DNA of 64,000 nucleotides from Alloscardovia omnicolens DSM 21503 (GTDB taxonomy: Bacteria > Actinomycetota > Actinomycetes > Actinomycetales > Bifidobacteriaceae). A model generated the notes under the pieces. That model was not told where the DNA came from, ran no database searches, and worked only from the letters and a program-made list of their open reading frames with translations. Position 1 is the stretch's first letter; the number at the start of each line of letters is the position of its first letter. This document shows positions 36,952 through 45,121 of this stretch, piece by piece. The stretch lies in contig NZ_ATVB01000003.1 in assembly GCF_000420505.1 (NCBI RefSeq), forward strand, positions 1-64,000, given 5' to 3'. The position numbers and the translations under genes are program-made.

Positions 36952-38322
36952 TTACCTGAGCGCCAAGCCTTGCAAAATCAAAGCTTCTGTAACCACGTTC
37001 TTCTTCAAAGCCGACAAAGAAATCGACTCGTTTGGCGAGTGTGCATTCGCCTTTGGATCTTCTGGGCCGGTTACCAATACTTCGGCATGTGGGAAGATGC
37101 GCTGCAATTCTGGAATGAATGGAATCGAACCGCCCTCCCCCTTATTGACTGGCTCAGTTGCGAAAGCAGTAGCCATCGCTTCTTCAGCAACTTGTACTGC
37201 CTGAGAATCAGGGTTCATAGCCCAACCCTGACCATTTTCCCCCAGCTCCACAGTTACTTGTGCACCGAATGGAGCGTGCTCTTCCAAGAATCGTGCCAAA
37301 GCCTTCTGCGCTTCGGCTGGCTTCTGGCTTGGAGCGGTACGCAGGGAGAGCCTAAAACGAGCGTGGTCGGCAATAACGTTAAATGAGCCTTCAACAGGGT
37401 GAGCGTCGAAACCGATCACACTCACGCTTGGCTTGGTCCACATGCGTGCAGCTAAGGAGCCGGTTCCCGCAAACTGGTAGGAATCCACAACAGCAGCATC
37501 GCGGCGAACGGTTGCTTCGTCCATATCGCGCTGCAAACCGCCCACTGGTTCTTGAGACTCAACGCCCGGAATAGCCAAGTCACCATTCTCGTCGTACATG
37601 GAGGCGATAAGCATAGCCGCTACCGTATTCGCGTCGAGAATCGGGCCACCGAACTGACCAGAATGCACAGGATGACCCAGCACGCGAACAGTCACATCTA
37701 CTTCAGTATTACCGCGCAAAGACGTGGTCAAACTTGGAATTTCATCTGACCAGTTACCCGAGTCGGCCACAATAATCACATCTGATTCGAATTCCGCTTT
37801 ATGCTTCTCAATGAAAGGAATAAAGCTTGGCGAGCCCATTTCCTCTTCACCCTCAATAAAGATGCGAATATTCACAGCCAAATCATCGCCCAAAGCATGC
37901 AAAGCTCCCGAATGAATAGCAATGCCGCCGCCATCGTCGGCAGCACCGCGACCGTAAAGGCGACCGTCTTTTTCTGTGCCCTCAAAAGCAGGAGTTTCCC
38001 ATGCAGACTCATCTGGAACAGGCTGCACATCGTGATGCGCATACAACAACACGGTTGGCGCATTCTCATCAACAATATGCGAGCCAATAACTTCCCACGC
38101 TCCTGGTGTTCCATCTGGATTTGTAGACTGCACCACGCGAGCATCTACACCCACAGCGCGCATTTCTTCAGCCACGAACTCAGCCGACGCCTTCATATGG
38201 TCGGCCGTAATGCCTTTAGCAGATACTGCGCCTAGGGCAATTTTTCGTGAGAGCACATCAACAATGCGATTCCAATCAGACTCTACTCGTGTTCGAATCT
38301 CTTCATGCGATAAAGTAGCCAT
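36952..38322 (-). CDS. M20 family dipeptidase
   Basis: A 456-residue metallopeptidase. The first metal motif is LLYAHHDVQPVP, the bridging Asp is in GRGAADDGGG, the catalytic Glu-Glu is in FIEGEEEMGSPS, and a substrate His is in HPVHSGQFGG within the dimerisation domain. The C terminus supplies HSPNESISLS. The family cleaves dipeptides or N-acyl amino acids with two zinc ions in the cytoplasm. AAGGAAG precedes the ATG at 38322. It is divergent from the DUF3043 gene. Confidence 0.92.
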   Translation of the reverse strand: MATLSHEEIRTRVESDWNRIVDVLSRKIALGAVSAKGITADHMKASAEFVAEEMRAVGVDARVVQSTNPDGTPGAWEVIGSHIVDENAPTVLLYAHHDVQPVPDESAWETPAFEGTEKDGRLYGRGAADDGGGIAIHSGALHALGDDLAVNIRIFIEGEEEMGSPSFIPFIEKHKAEFESDVIIVADSGNWSDEIPSLTTSLRGNTEVDVTVRVLGHPVHSGQFGGPILDANTVAAMLIASMYDENGDLAIPGVESQEPVGGLQRDMDEATVRRDAAVVDSYQFAGTGSLAARMWTKPSVSVIGFDAHPVEGSFNVIADHARFRLSLRTAPSQKPAEAQKALARFLEEHAPFGAQVTVELGENGQGWAMNPDSQAVQVAEEAMATAFATEPVNKGEGGSIPFIPELQRIFPHAEVLVTGPEDPKANAHSPNESISLSALKKNVVTEALILQGLALR

Positions 38323-38442
38323 TATCTTCCTTCATATCTTCTCAGCTGCGCAGTTTGGCAACATGTGCTGTTCGGCAGCAAGTGCAGCCAAGTAGCAGCT
38401 CAGCCATGCGCCATGCGCCAGTCCCAAGCACGCCGCACATAT

Positions 38443-38619
38443 ATGTAGTATGCACACAATGTAGTACGCACACATCCGCTGCGAGTACGCCGCACAGCAC
38501 TTCACGCCTCACAAGGCATGAATAACCTCACAAGGCATGAACGTATATGGTCATGTACATACGACTTTATTGCACGCGGTCGATACTTTCACATAAACGC
38601 GGTCTATACTTTTACATAA
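38443..38619. repeat. Three different tandem duplications upstream of DUF3043 gene
   Basis: Within the 306-bp gap between the divergent M20 and DUF3043 genes are: a 16-bp unit (ATGTAGTATGCACACA) directly repeated at 38443 and 38459; CCTCACAAGGCATGAA at 38507 and 38526; and a 23-bp unit at 38574-38596 and 38597-38619 with two differences. The last pair sits just before the DUF3043 ribosome site. The rest of the gap shows no gene. Confidence 0.65.
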
Positions 38620-38628
38620 TCTAAAGGA

Positions 38629-39258
38629 ATGAAATGGAATCCTTTTGCTCAAAAAAACAAAACTGATAGCGACGATCAGCTAGACAATGCTGCCAATGCT
38701 GAGACGCATACCTCTAGTGAAACTGCTGGCAAAGGTCGTCCAACACCAAAGCGTCGCGACGCGGAAAACGCTCGTTTAACTCCGCTTGCGCCAAAAGACC
38801 GTAAGGCTCAGCGTAAAGCTGCTCAGGCTCGTCGCCGTGAGCGTGAAAATACTGAGTACGAGGCCATGCGTTCGGGAGATTTGCGCAAAATGCCTAAGAG
38901 CGAGCAGCTTCCATGGCGCGTATATATTCGCGACTATGTGGATGCCCGCTACAATTTGGGCGAATATTTCATGATTGTTGTGGTTGCCCTGCTCCTTATT
39001 TCTGTTGCGGCAACCTACTTTATGCCACAGCTGTCTTTGATTATTTTGGTGCTCATGTATGTATATTTGTTCGCCATTATTATTGATAGCTTTATTATGT
39101 GGCGCGGTTTGAAGAAAAAGCTGATTGCCAAGTTTGGCGAGCGCGCTGTTGCTAAGGGTATGCGCTCTGGTTATTACGCATGGAGTCGTGCTCTGCAGAT
39201 TCGCGCATGGCGTTTGCCAAAGCCTCGTCATAAGAAGCATGGTGTATGGCCTGAATAA
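38629..39258 (+). CDS. DUF3043 membrane protein
   Basis: A 209-residue protein typical of DUF3043, an actinobacterial family of unknown function. A charged N terminus (WNPFAQKNKTDSDDQLD, TPKRRDAENAR, KDRKAQRKAAQARRRERE) precedes two membrane segments (YFMIVVVALLLISVAATYF and LIILVLMYVYLFAIIIDSF) and a basic C-terminal tail with RAWRLPKPRHK. AAAGG upstream of the ATG. It is monocistronic with a strong terminator after it. No function can be stated. Confidence 0.88.
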   Translation: MKWNPFAQKNKTDSDDQLDNAANAETHTSSETAGKGRPTPKRRDAENARLTPLAPKDRKAQRKAAQARRRERENTEYEAMRSGDLRKMPKSEQLPWRVYIRDYVDARYNLGEYFMIVVVALLLISVAATYFMPQLSLIILVLMYVYLFAIIIDSFIMWRGLKKKLIAKFGERAVAKGMRSGYYAWSRALQIRAWRLPKPRHKKHGVWPE

Positions 39259-39292
39259 ACTGACGATTTTCTCAGTTTTTACATAAGTTTTC

Positions 39293-39346
39293 AGGGTGCG
39301 TATTGTTAGCAATTTGCTAAGCAATATGCACCCTTAACTTTTGCGT
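39293..39346 (+). terminator. Terminator of DUF3043 gene
   Basis: AGGGTGCGTATTG pairs with CAATATGCACCCT (one G-U), and the inner TTAGCAATTTGCTAA continues the stem. TAACTTTTGCGTTTT follows on the plus strand. Confidence 0.8.
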
Positions 39347-39662
39347 TTTAGCTCAGCACTAATATTTCTGACTCGCTCTCCACCTTTTGAGCGCTTGCTG
39401 AGAAATAAGAGGGTGTCAGGGTTTTTGTGTAAGTGCGCAGGTCGCGATAGGTTTAGCTTTTGCGATGACACGGATGGCGACAATGGATTGACTACTTTGG
39501 ATACGGAGCGAATATTCGTTTGATGAAAATATTTGCCAAGTCTGATCTGCTTCGACGGAACAAAAACCCGAGCCCCTTCAATACGACACGCCCAACGCAC
39601 CGAGAAAAATAAAAGTTATCCTCATTCTTGTGGATAAATCTGATACAACGCTAATACACGAC
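39347..39662. other. Intergenic, no convincing gene
   Basis: An 88-codon minus frame (39334-39600) and a 60-codon plus frame (39341-39523) overlap each other, have no ribosome sites, and do not look like protein. Competing pairs CTCAGCA/TGCTGAG and TATTTCT/AGAAATA occur at 39350-39408. A perfect DnaA-box sequence (TGTGGATAA, 39629-39637) faces a near match (TTATCCTCA, 39616-39624). Nothing else seen. Confidence 0.45.
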
Positions 39663-39722
39663 AAGTCATATCCCACGGATATGACTTGCTGTCCAGCAAG
39701 AGGTCACCTGATGGTGACCTCT
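39663..39722. repeat. Three adjacent perfect hairpins at the 3' end of the DUF3800 gene
   Basis: AAGTCATATCC/GGATATGACTT (loop 3), CTTGCTG/CAGCAAG (loop 2) and AGAGGTCACC/GGTGACCTCT (loop 4) follow one another, overlapping by two or three bases at their junctions. All stems are perfect. The last ~18 codons of the DUF3800 frame run through them. This resembles a recombination or replication-end structure more than a normal coding end; it could also serve as a terminator for the minus strand. Confidence 0.6.
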
Positions 39723-40067
39723 TAGCATATCAAAAGAACCGCTCAACTGTCCGACACACCAACGGATAACAATCTGTGCACCAGACTCAGCAAGAATACG
39801 CATAGCAGCACGATAAATTCCCGCAGACTGAGAATGGAGACCCTTCATACGTTCCCAACCATACTTGTATTGGAACATACAGTGCCCATGAAATTCAACA
39901 TCAGCTGGAACACCAAAACGTTGATGAACCCTATCCCTCAACTCTGAAAGCTTCTGATCAATAAAACGCACCTGCTCATCATTAACAAGCAAAGCACCAA
40001 TGTAATAAATATCTCCACCAATAGCCTTACCAGAGTCAGAATGAGATTCATCAATGTAAGCGTACAT
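39666..40067 (-). CDS. DUF3800 family protein, C-terminally truncated
   Basis: A 133-residue protein starting MYAYIDESHSDSG, the YxDES beginning typical of DUF3800 proteins, whose acidic Asp-Glu is thought to be part of an RNase-H-like active site (family knowledge, from memory). A middle part EFHGHCMFQYK also fits. Family members are usually well over 200 residues; this one ends in a tail (GHHQVTSCWTASHIRG) encoded by stacked hairpins, so the native C terminus is lost. Upstream codons allow a start at 40091 or 40112 (TTG), but none has a good ribosome site. A long hairpin lies upstream. Function unknown; likely inactive or partly active. Confidence 0.65.
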   Translation of the reverse strand: MYAYIDESHSDSGKAIGGDIYYIGALLVNDEQVRFIDQKLSELRDRVHQRFGVPADVEFHGHCMFQYKYGWERMKGLHSQSAGIYRAAMRILAESGAQIVIRWCVGQLSGSFDMLRGHHQVTSCWTASHIRGI

Positions 40068-40154
40068 ACCGCCAATGTACAGCACTCTCATCACTAAACT
40101 AAACCGAGACAATCCTGGTTATACGACAAAATTGTTGGTGGAGTGTTATTCGTT

Positions 40155-40243
40155 GATTGTGAAGTGTCTCGGGTTTTGTTTCATCGAAGTTGATGGGGAA
40201 ATAGTGATTATACATAGAAAACAAAACCTTAGACACTTCAATC
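40155..40243 (-). ncRNA. Long hairpin upstream of DUF3800 gene (candidate DUF3800-type RNA)
   Basis: Arms 40155-40181 and 40219-40243 pair over 23 bp, with a 2-nt bulge and one 2x2 mismatch (GATTG, AAGTGTCT, GGTTTTGTTT and complements). The 37-nt loop holds a small CATC/GATG hairpin. It ends ~88 bp before the chosen DUF3800 start, in the likely 5' leader. Published RNA motif surveys named several conserved DUF3800-associated RNAs; whether this matches one needs a covariance search. Confidence 0.5.
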
Positions 40244-40589
40244 CAAGCAGATTCAACAACAAAACCATATGCTTGTCATAACTCTGAGAACTGCCAAACC
40301 TGAGATACCCTCAATCAGCAGGAATTGCACAGTTTCGCATAGTGACCCTACGATTTCATATCGTTATTTTCAAAAACCTAAGATGGAAATCATGCTCATA
40401 AGAAATCAAGCACCATAAAATAAAGAGCCTGCGGAATACTGCTTAGCTTAAACCAAAATCGCTCCCCTCGCGGCAACGCCCGCAGAAACATCACGACCAA
40501 CATCAACCGTCATCAGAAAACCGCCGCCTTCACCAACCACCGCTACAAAACATCACTACCATCAATCTCGCGCGTAAAAAATATAACTC
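40244..40589. other. Intergenic, no gene assigned
   Basis: No plausible full gene. A minus-strand stretch (about 40456-40557) of ~34 codons without stop reads VVGEGGGFLMTVDVGRDVSA..., is richer in GC than its surroundings, and might be a gene remnant, but I cannot assign it. The rest is AT-rich. Confidence 0.4.
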
Positions 40590-41798
40590 ATGAAAAATTT
40601 ATTCAAACTATCTACTGCCCTCAGATGGGCTCTTCTTGGTCTCACATTCTCAGAAATAAGTAATTCCATTTTCGAAGGTTCTGTTGTTCCATCCATTATT
40701 ATTGTGGGTCTTCCTGCGTGGGCGTTGGCTTTTAACCGCACATTCGGTGTAATAAGCGATTTTATGTCTCCTGCTGCTGCATGGATTGTAGATAAATTCG
40801 GCAGTTTCGCTTCCCTGTCTGCTGCTGAATTTTGCGAAGGCCTTCTCTGCCTTATTGTGGCTATTCTTCCCCACAGTTGGCTCGGATGGAAATGGTCATT
40901 ACTCGCCCTAGGATGCTTACTGCTCGTTACAGGACAAATAATTGACGTAGCCAGCGAAATTTTTGAAGTAGATATTTCTGGCGATAATGAAGAGATGCTT
41001 ATTGAATATAGCGGTTATGTAGGCATTATTATGTCTGTGGGTGGAACACTGTTTGGAACGGTTCTGGGCTCGGCGCTCACATCTATCTCTATTACTCTCG
41101 TTCTGATCATATCTTCTGTTTTATCTTTCGCCTGTACGCTAACTCGTTTTCTTTCTCGAGGTAGCATACTATCAGCTACCAGCGCTTCCCTTAATGACGA
41201 TAACGACGATAATGAAACAGACGCACAGCACGGCATATCACAGCGTCATACCACCAAATCTATGCGCATTATTTTGCTCTCGTGCACTTTCTTTCTTAGC
41301 CTTATTCCTTCCCTCTACGGAGGGTACACAACGCTGGGATATGCGGATAAGCTCGGTTCGCATATTACTACAGTTATTTATGCTGTAACGGGTGTTGCCA
41401 CGATTGCAAGTTCATATATGTATTTGAGAGCATCGAAAAAGTTGAGCCTCAGAATCATTGGATGTGCTGGGGTCATCAGCATGATTATAGGGTTAATATT
41501 CTTAAGTATTCCGATTTTTTGGAGCGCTCTGATTGGATGGGCTTTGATGGATTTAGGATATTCCTGCACAGCTCGCCCTCTTATAGTATCTCGCCAGCTT
41601 TTGATTGAGCATGATCTTCTGACTAAGTTTAGCGGCTGGGCACGTTTAGCTTCTGCTCTTGCAGCTGCAGGAGGAAGCTGGTTGGGGTGGATTATCTCTC
41701 AGCATTACACGTGGCAGATACTTCCAACATTAAGTCTTGTACCAGCAATTATTTTGCTACCAGCAGTATGGTCAAGTTTGCATAAGGGCAGAAAATAA
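40590..41798 (+). CDS. MFS-type membrane transporter
   Basis: A 402-residue protein with about 10-12 hydrophobic segments split by a hydrophilic central loop (SLNDDNDDNETDAQHGISQR, residues ~205-225), the usual two-halves layout of major facilitator proteins. Segments include LLCLIVAILPHSWLGWKWSL and WSALIGWALMDLGYSCTARP. The MFS motif between helices 2 and 3 is not well kept, so substrate and family within MFS are uncertain; efflux is a guess. There is no clear ribosome site before ATG 40590, and the gene borders the DUF3800 patch, so it may have arrived with it. Confidence 0.72.
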   Translation: MKNLFKLSTALRWALLGLTFSEISNSIFEGSVVPSIIIVGLPAWALAFNRTFGVISDFMSPAAAWIVDKFGSFASLSAAEFCEGLLCLIVAILPHSWLGWKWSLLALGCLLLVTGQIIDVASEIFEVDISGDNEEMLIEYSGYVGIIMSVGGTLFGTVLGSALTSISITLVLIISSVLSFACTLTRFLSRGSILSATSASLNDDNDDNETDAQHGISQRHTTKSMRIILLSCTFFLSLIPSLYGGYTTLGYADKLGSHITTVIYAVTGVATIASSYMYLRASKKLSLRIIGCAGVISMIIGLIFLSIPIFWSALIGWALMDLGYSCTARPLIVSRQLLIEHDLLTKFSGWARLASALAAAGGSWLGWIISQHYTWQILPTLSLVPAIILLPAVWSSLHKGRK

Positions 41799-41813
41799 AA
41801 CACACATAACATA

Positions 41814-41852
41814 CATGGGTGCTCCTTGCTTCACAAACAAGAAGCACCCATG
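41814..41852. terminator. Bidirectional terminator between convergent genes
   Basis: CATGGGTGCTCCTTG pairs with CAAGAAGCACCCATG (14 of 15) between the ends of the MFS gene and the convergent membrane gene. The minus side runs into TTTTATTTTC. Confidence 0.7.
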
Positions 41853-41873
41853 GCTCTCATAATCATCATATAA

Positions 41874-42272
41874 TCATGCTTTTATAGCCTGAATAATATG
41901 TATTATTCCGCTAATCGCAAGAAGAACAGCGCTCACAAATAATACTGCTATTTCAAGCAGAGGAATATTTGTTCCCCCGTCCATCAGCGCTAAACGTAAC
42001 ACAGCTATAAAATGTATGCACAGCAGAACTATAAAATACGTTCTTCTGGTTTGCGCTATACTTTTCGCAACGTTCATAAAAAGTGCGGATAGCATAATTC
42101 CTAAGAAGTACAGCGCCACAAGAAGAAATCTCATACCCGCTTTGTATTGCGCATGTCCTTGAATAACAGGCATATTACCCACGTAGATACATACTGCGCA
42201 CGATATCCATGACCCAAGTAAAGCGAGCACCGCAGGTAAAACACTATGACGTGTGGATAAAACTTTCATCAT
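41874..42272 (-). CDS. Small hydrophobic membrane protein, unknown
   Basis: A 132-residue protein with four hydrophobic segments (VLPAVLALLGSWISCAVCIY, FLLVALYFLGIMLSALFMNV, YFIVLLCIHFIAVLRLALM, LLEIAVLFVSAVLLAISGII). I do not recognise it. The open frame continues to 42404, but three successive ATG codons at 42275, 42272 and 42269 follow GAGGG, so a start there is more likely; the middle one is given. It is convergent with the MFS gene and divergent from lpdA. Not enough is visible for a role. Confidence 0.6.
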   Translation of the reverse strand: MMKVLSTRHSVLPAVLALLGSWISCAVCIYVGNMPVIQGHAQYKAGMRFLLVALYFLGIMLSALFMNVAKSIAQTRRTYFIVLLCIHFIAVLRLALMDGGTNIPLLEIAVLFVSAVLLAISGIIHIIQAIKA

Positions 42273-42466
42273 CATAACCCTCACTATGAAATGTGCTCGG
42301 AACATCATTGTTTCAAGAAATCCAATGCTACTCTTGTGAAGCGTGATTGAATACATATAGTTTACTCGTGACCAGAACCTCACACGCCGCGCTTTAATGT
42401 CCAATAAAGTTCATCTCCTAGCAAGTACCCTACATCCGCTAACCTTTACACGCTAAACTTGAGCGT

Positions 42467-43927
42467 ATGACTTATGATTATGACGTTCTGATAATAGGTT
42501 CTGGCCCGGGCGGTTATGCCACTGCTTTGCGCACAAGTGAGCTGGGACTATCAACTGCTGTTATTGAAAAAACCGATGTTGTGGGTGGCACATGCTTAAA
42601 TCGCGGCTGTATTCCTACGAAAGCATATCTAACCGCAGCTCATACTCTTCATGACGTTCATCGCGCAAGCTCATGGGGATTGGATATTAGCGTCAACAGT
42701 ATTAATATGCCAGCGCTTAAAACCGCGAAAGATAAAACTGTAGCAGGCGTAGTAAAAGGTCTCACCCAGCATATGAAAGCGCGATCTATCGATATTATTC
42801 ACGGTGAAGGCTCGCTGAGCGGCGCACATAACGTAAGCGTTACTGATGGCGAAAGCACGCGCGAATTAAGCGCTCACCATATTGTTTTAGCAACTGGATC
42901 ATATGCCATGCCGCTGCCAGGTTTTGACTTCTTTCACGAAACTTCTGCCGCTGTATCTGAGGCTATTGCCGATAAGAAAGTTCCTGTATTATCATCCGAT
43001 GAAGCCTTAGACCTCGATATTCCTCTCAATAATATTGTTATTGTGGGAGCTGGTGCTATTGCTCTGGAGTTTGCACAATTTTGGAATGCTCTCGGAACTC
43101 ATGTAACAGTTCTTCTTCGTAAAGATACGCCTCTATCACGGTGGGATTCGCACGTTAGTTCAACGCTTATGCGCACGCTTAAACGCGATGGTGTGCGTTT
43201 TGAATCGCATAGCACTCTTACTGGTGCAGGCGATGGTGAGGTGACCTACTCTATTGCTGATCCTAAAAAAGATACGGTTACAGAAAAAACTATTCCTGCT
43301 GATTTCGTCTTGGCTGCTATTGGACGCTCCCCTCGCACAACTGCTTCATGGTTTAAGCAAGCAGGCATAGCTCTCACATCTACAAACCGCGTGATTACTG
43401 ATGAATATGGTCGCACAAATCTTGAAAATGTGTGGGCTGTAGGAGATATTACGGACGGTTATATGCTTGCTCACGAGGCTTTTGAACAAGCTCTTGTTGT
43501 GTCTGAAAGTATTGCTGGTCTTCCTACTCAGCCAGTTGATCCTTTGACTATTCCTCAAGTGGTGTATGGCATGATTGACGCTGTATCTATCGGTTACACG
43601 TCAAGCCAAGCGCAAAACGCTGGTTTCGAACAGGTAGAAGAAACTGTTGTGCCGCAATTATCTAATCCGCGCGTCGCTATGTTAGGTTCAAATGGAACAA
43701 CGGTTATAGTTTCAGCTCTTAATAGTGAGAAAACAGAACGGGTTGTTCTTGGTGTGCATATGGCAGGACCTCAAGCATCAGAAATTGCTGGAGCAGCACG
43801 CGAAATAATACAAAATCGTATTCCTCTCAGTCAGGCTGCGCGCGCTCTGTTTGCTCATCCTACTATAAGCGAAAGTTTGGGAGAAAGTTTACTGAAAGCA
43901 GATGGACGCCCTCTTAACGTGCGTTAA
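42467..43927 (+). CDS. lpdA: Dihydrolipoyl dehydrogenase (E3-type flavoprotein)
   Basis: A 486-residue pyridine nucleotide-disulfide oxidoreductase. FAD motif VLIIGSGPGGYATALR, redox disulfide GGTCLNRGCIPTKA, NAD motif IVGAGAIALEFAQFW, a second FAD site VWAVGDITDGYMLAHEA, and the C-terminal His-Glu pair FAHPTISESLGE are all kept, so it should be active. No E1, E2, lipA or lipB genes are nearby, and bifidobacteria generally lack pyruvate dehydrogenase, so the partner is unclear. It lies just before DUF4191, as in other actinobacteria where lipoate genes share this region. Confidence 0.93.
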   Translation: MTYDYDVLIIGSGPGGYATALRTSELGLSTAVIEKTDVVGGTCLNRGCIPTKAYLTAAHTLHDVHRASSWGLDISVNSINMPALKTAKDKTVAGVVKGLTQHMKARSIDIIHGEGSLSGAHNVSVTDGESTRELSAHHIVLATGSYAMPLPGFDFFHETSAAVSEAIADKKVPVLSSDEALDLDIPLNNIVIVGAGAIALEFAQFWNALGTHVTVLLRKDTPLSRWDSHVSSTLMRTLKRDGVRFESHSTLTGAGDGEVTYSIADPKKDTVTEKTIPADFVLAAIGRSPRTTASWFKQAGIALTSTNRVITDEYGRTNLENVWAVGDITDGYMLAHEAFEQALVVSESIAGLPTQPVDPLTIPQVVYGMIDAVSIGYTSSQAQNAGFEQVEETVVPQLSNPRVAMLGSNGTTVIVSALNSEKTERVVLGVHMAGPQASEIAGAAREIIQNRIPLSQAARALFAHPTISESLGESLLKADGRPLNVR

Positions 43928-44030
43928 GGTAGCTTATACTAGGGTTTTCGACTCGATACAGTATGATGTATCGAAGATTACACGATCGTTATCCACTGTT
44001 GGACGAGATAAGGCAAGGTTAAAATAGGTT

Positions 44031-44756
44031 ATGGCAGAAGAAAAGAAGAAGCCAGAGCGTAATAGCACTCTGCGTCAGATGAAGCAGCTCTATGATTTTA
44101 CGCGCGCGGATGATCCTCAAGTTACGTGGTGGCTCATTGGTGCGTTTGCTATTCCATTCGTAGCGATTATAGTTATTGCTTTCTTCCTCAAACTGCACTG
44201 GTTCACATGGATTATGACTGTTATTCTCGCCTTTATGTTGGGTGTCTTGGCTGCAACTTTCGTGCTGTCTCGACGTAGCGAAACTGTGGGATATAAGAAG
44301 ATTGAAGGTAATCCAGGTGCTGCTGGTGCTGTTTTGCAGTCTTTGAGCAAACGCATTTTTACTTTCTCTGAACAGCCAGTTTGGGTTGATCCTCGCACAA
44401 AAGATATGATTTGGCGCGGAACCAGCTTGTATGGCGTATACCTCGTTTCTGAAGGCCCAACAAAGCGCGTAGCTAAAGCTATTGAGTCTGAAAAGGCTAA
44501 GATTCGTCGCGTAACAAAAGGTTCTGAAATCCGCATTATTGTTATTAACGCTGGTAATGATGAGGGACAAACTCCTATTTCCAAACTCAATAAAGCAATG
44601 CGTAAGCGCTATAAGAAGCCGCTGACTACTGAGGAACTCGATCACTTAAACGGTCGTTTGCGTACACTTGAGCGTATGGGAGGCATGGGCGTTCCTGCTG
44701 GTATTGATCCTTACGCAGCGCAGCATCAAAGCCGCCGTGCTATGCGCGGACGTTAA
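44031..44756 (+). CDS. DUF4191 membrane protein
   Basis: A 241-residue protein of the actinobacterial DUF4191 family. After a basic start (KKKPERNSTLRQMKQLYDFTR) there are two membrane segments (TWWLIGAFAIPFVAIIVIAF and WFTWIMTVILAFMLGVLAAT), then a soluble domain with SRRSETVGYKKIEGNPGAAG and PVWVDPRTKDMIWRG. Function unknown. It usually sits between lipoate synthesis genes and glnA in actinobacteria; here it is between lpdA and glnA. A strong terminator follows. Confidence 0.88.
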   Translation: MAEEKKKPERNSTLRQMKQLYDFTRADDPQVTWWLIGAFAIPFVAIIVIAFFLKLHWFTWIMTVILAFMLGVLAATFVLSRRSETVGYKKIEGNPGAAGAVLQSLSKRIFTFSEQPVWVDPRTKDMIWRGTSLYGVYLVSEGPTKRVAKAIESEKAKIRRVTKGSEIRIIVINAGNDEGQTPISKLNKAMRKRYKKPLTTEELDHLNGRLRTLERMGGMGVPAGIDPYAAQHQSRRAMRGR

Positions 44757-44781
44757 AGCGCTGTATAGCTCTATCTCTTAG

Positions 44782-44834
44782 ATCGCAGAATCGATTTACC
44801 TCTTTTAGTGAGTTGTCGGTTCTGCGATTTTTTA
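44782..44834 (+). terminator. Terminator of DUF4191 gene
   Basis: ATCGCAGAATCGA pairs with TCGGTTCTGCGAT (13 bp, one U-G) around a 21-nt loop, followed by TTTTTT. Confidence 0.88.
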
Positions 44835-44862
44835 TGCGTTGGGTGAGGTGAGGTGCTAACGT

Positions 44863-45121
44863 CCGTACTACCCAATCCGTTCCGAGCGTTTGAGTGGCAC
44901 TGCTCTGCAAGCATTGATTTTAGGGGGTTCGGCGGCTGTTTCTCCCAAACACTACGCACGGTTTAAGCGTTACTGCTTTTGGGAACGTTCACACAGAGCG
45001 GGAAACTGCCGCAACACTCAAAGCGCTTTTACAAAGTGAGCGATACAGGCGAAACAGGGTGCTTTGAAGGTGCGTTTGGGACTGTACTGCTCAAACGTTA
45101 CGTAACGATTGGGAGGTACGG
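44863..45121. repeat. 259-bp inverted-repeat element upstream of glnA
   Basis: An arm at 44863-44902 (CCGTACTACCCAATCC...GCGTTTGAG) recurs in inverted form at 45081-45121, with roughly three quarters of ~41 positions equal. Between them, a third related piece (GTTTAAGCGTTACTGC, 44961) and a TCCCAAA/TTTGGGA pair occur. A perfect palindrome CGTTACGTAACG lies at 45096-45107. Short overlapping frames on both strands lack ribosome sites and look spurious. The layout resembles a small non-autonomous transposon or a structured leader. Downstream, CTATGTA/TACATAG and TTCCGTGG/CCACGGAA add further hairpins. Confidence 0.5.

Noticed and set aside
39334-39600. 88-codon minus-strand frame after DUF3043
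   Set aside because: It covers the terminator, overlaps an opposite frame, has no ribosome site and no recognisable protein pattern.
39616-39637. Replication origin from facing DnaA-box-like sites
   Set aside because: Only one perfect box and one near match; other single boxes occur in the window (for example near 13389). No dnaA/dnaN/rpmH genes are present.
40456-40557. Short remnant frame VVGEGGGFLMTVDVGRDVSA
   Set aside because: Open for only ~34 codons, start uncertain, no family recognised; noted as a possible gene remnant but not listed as a gene.
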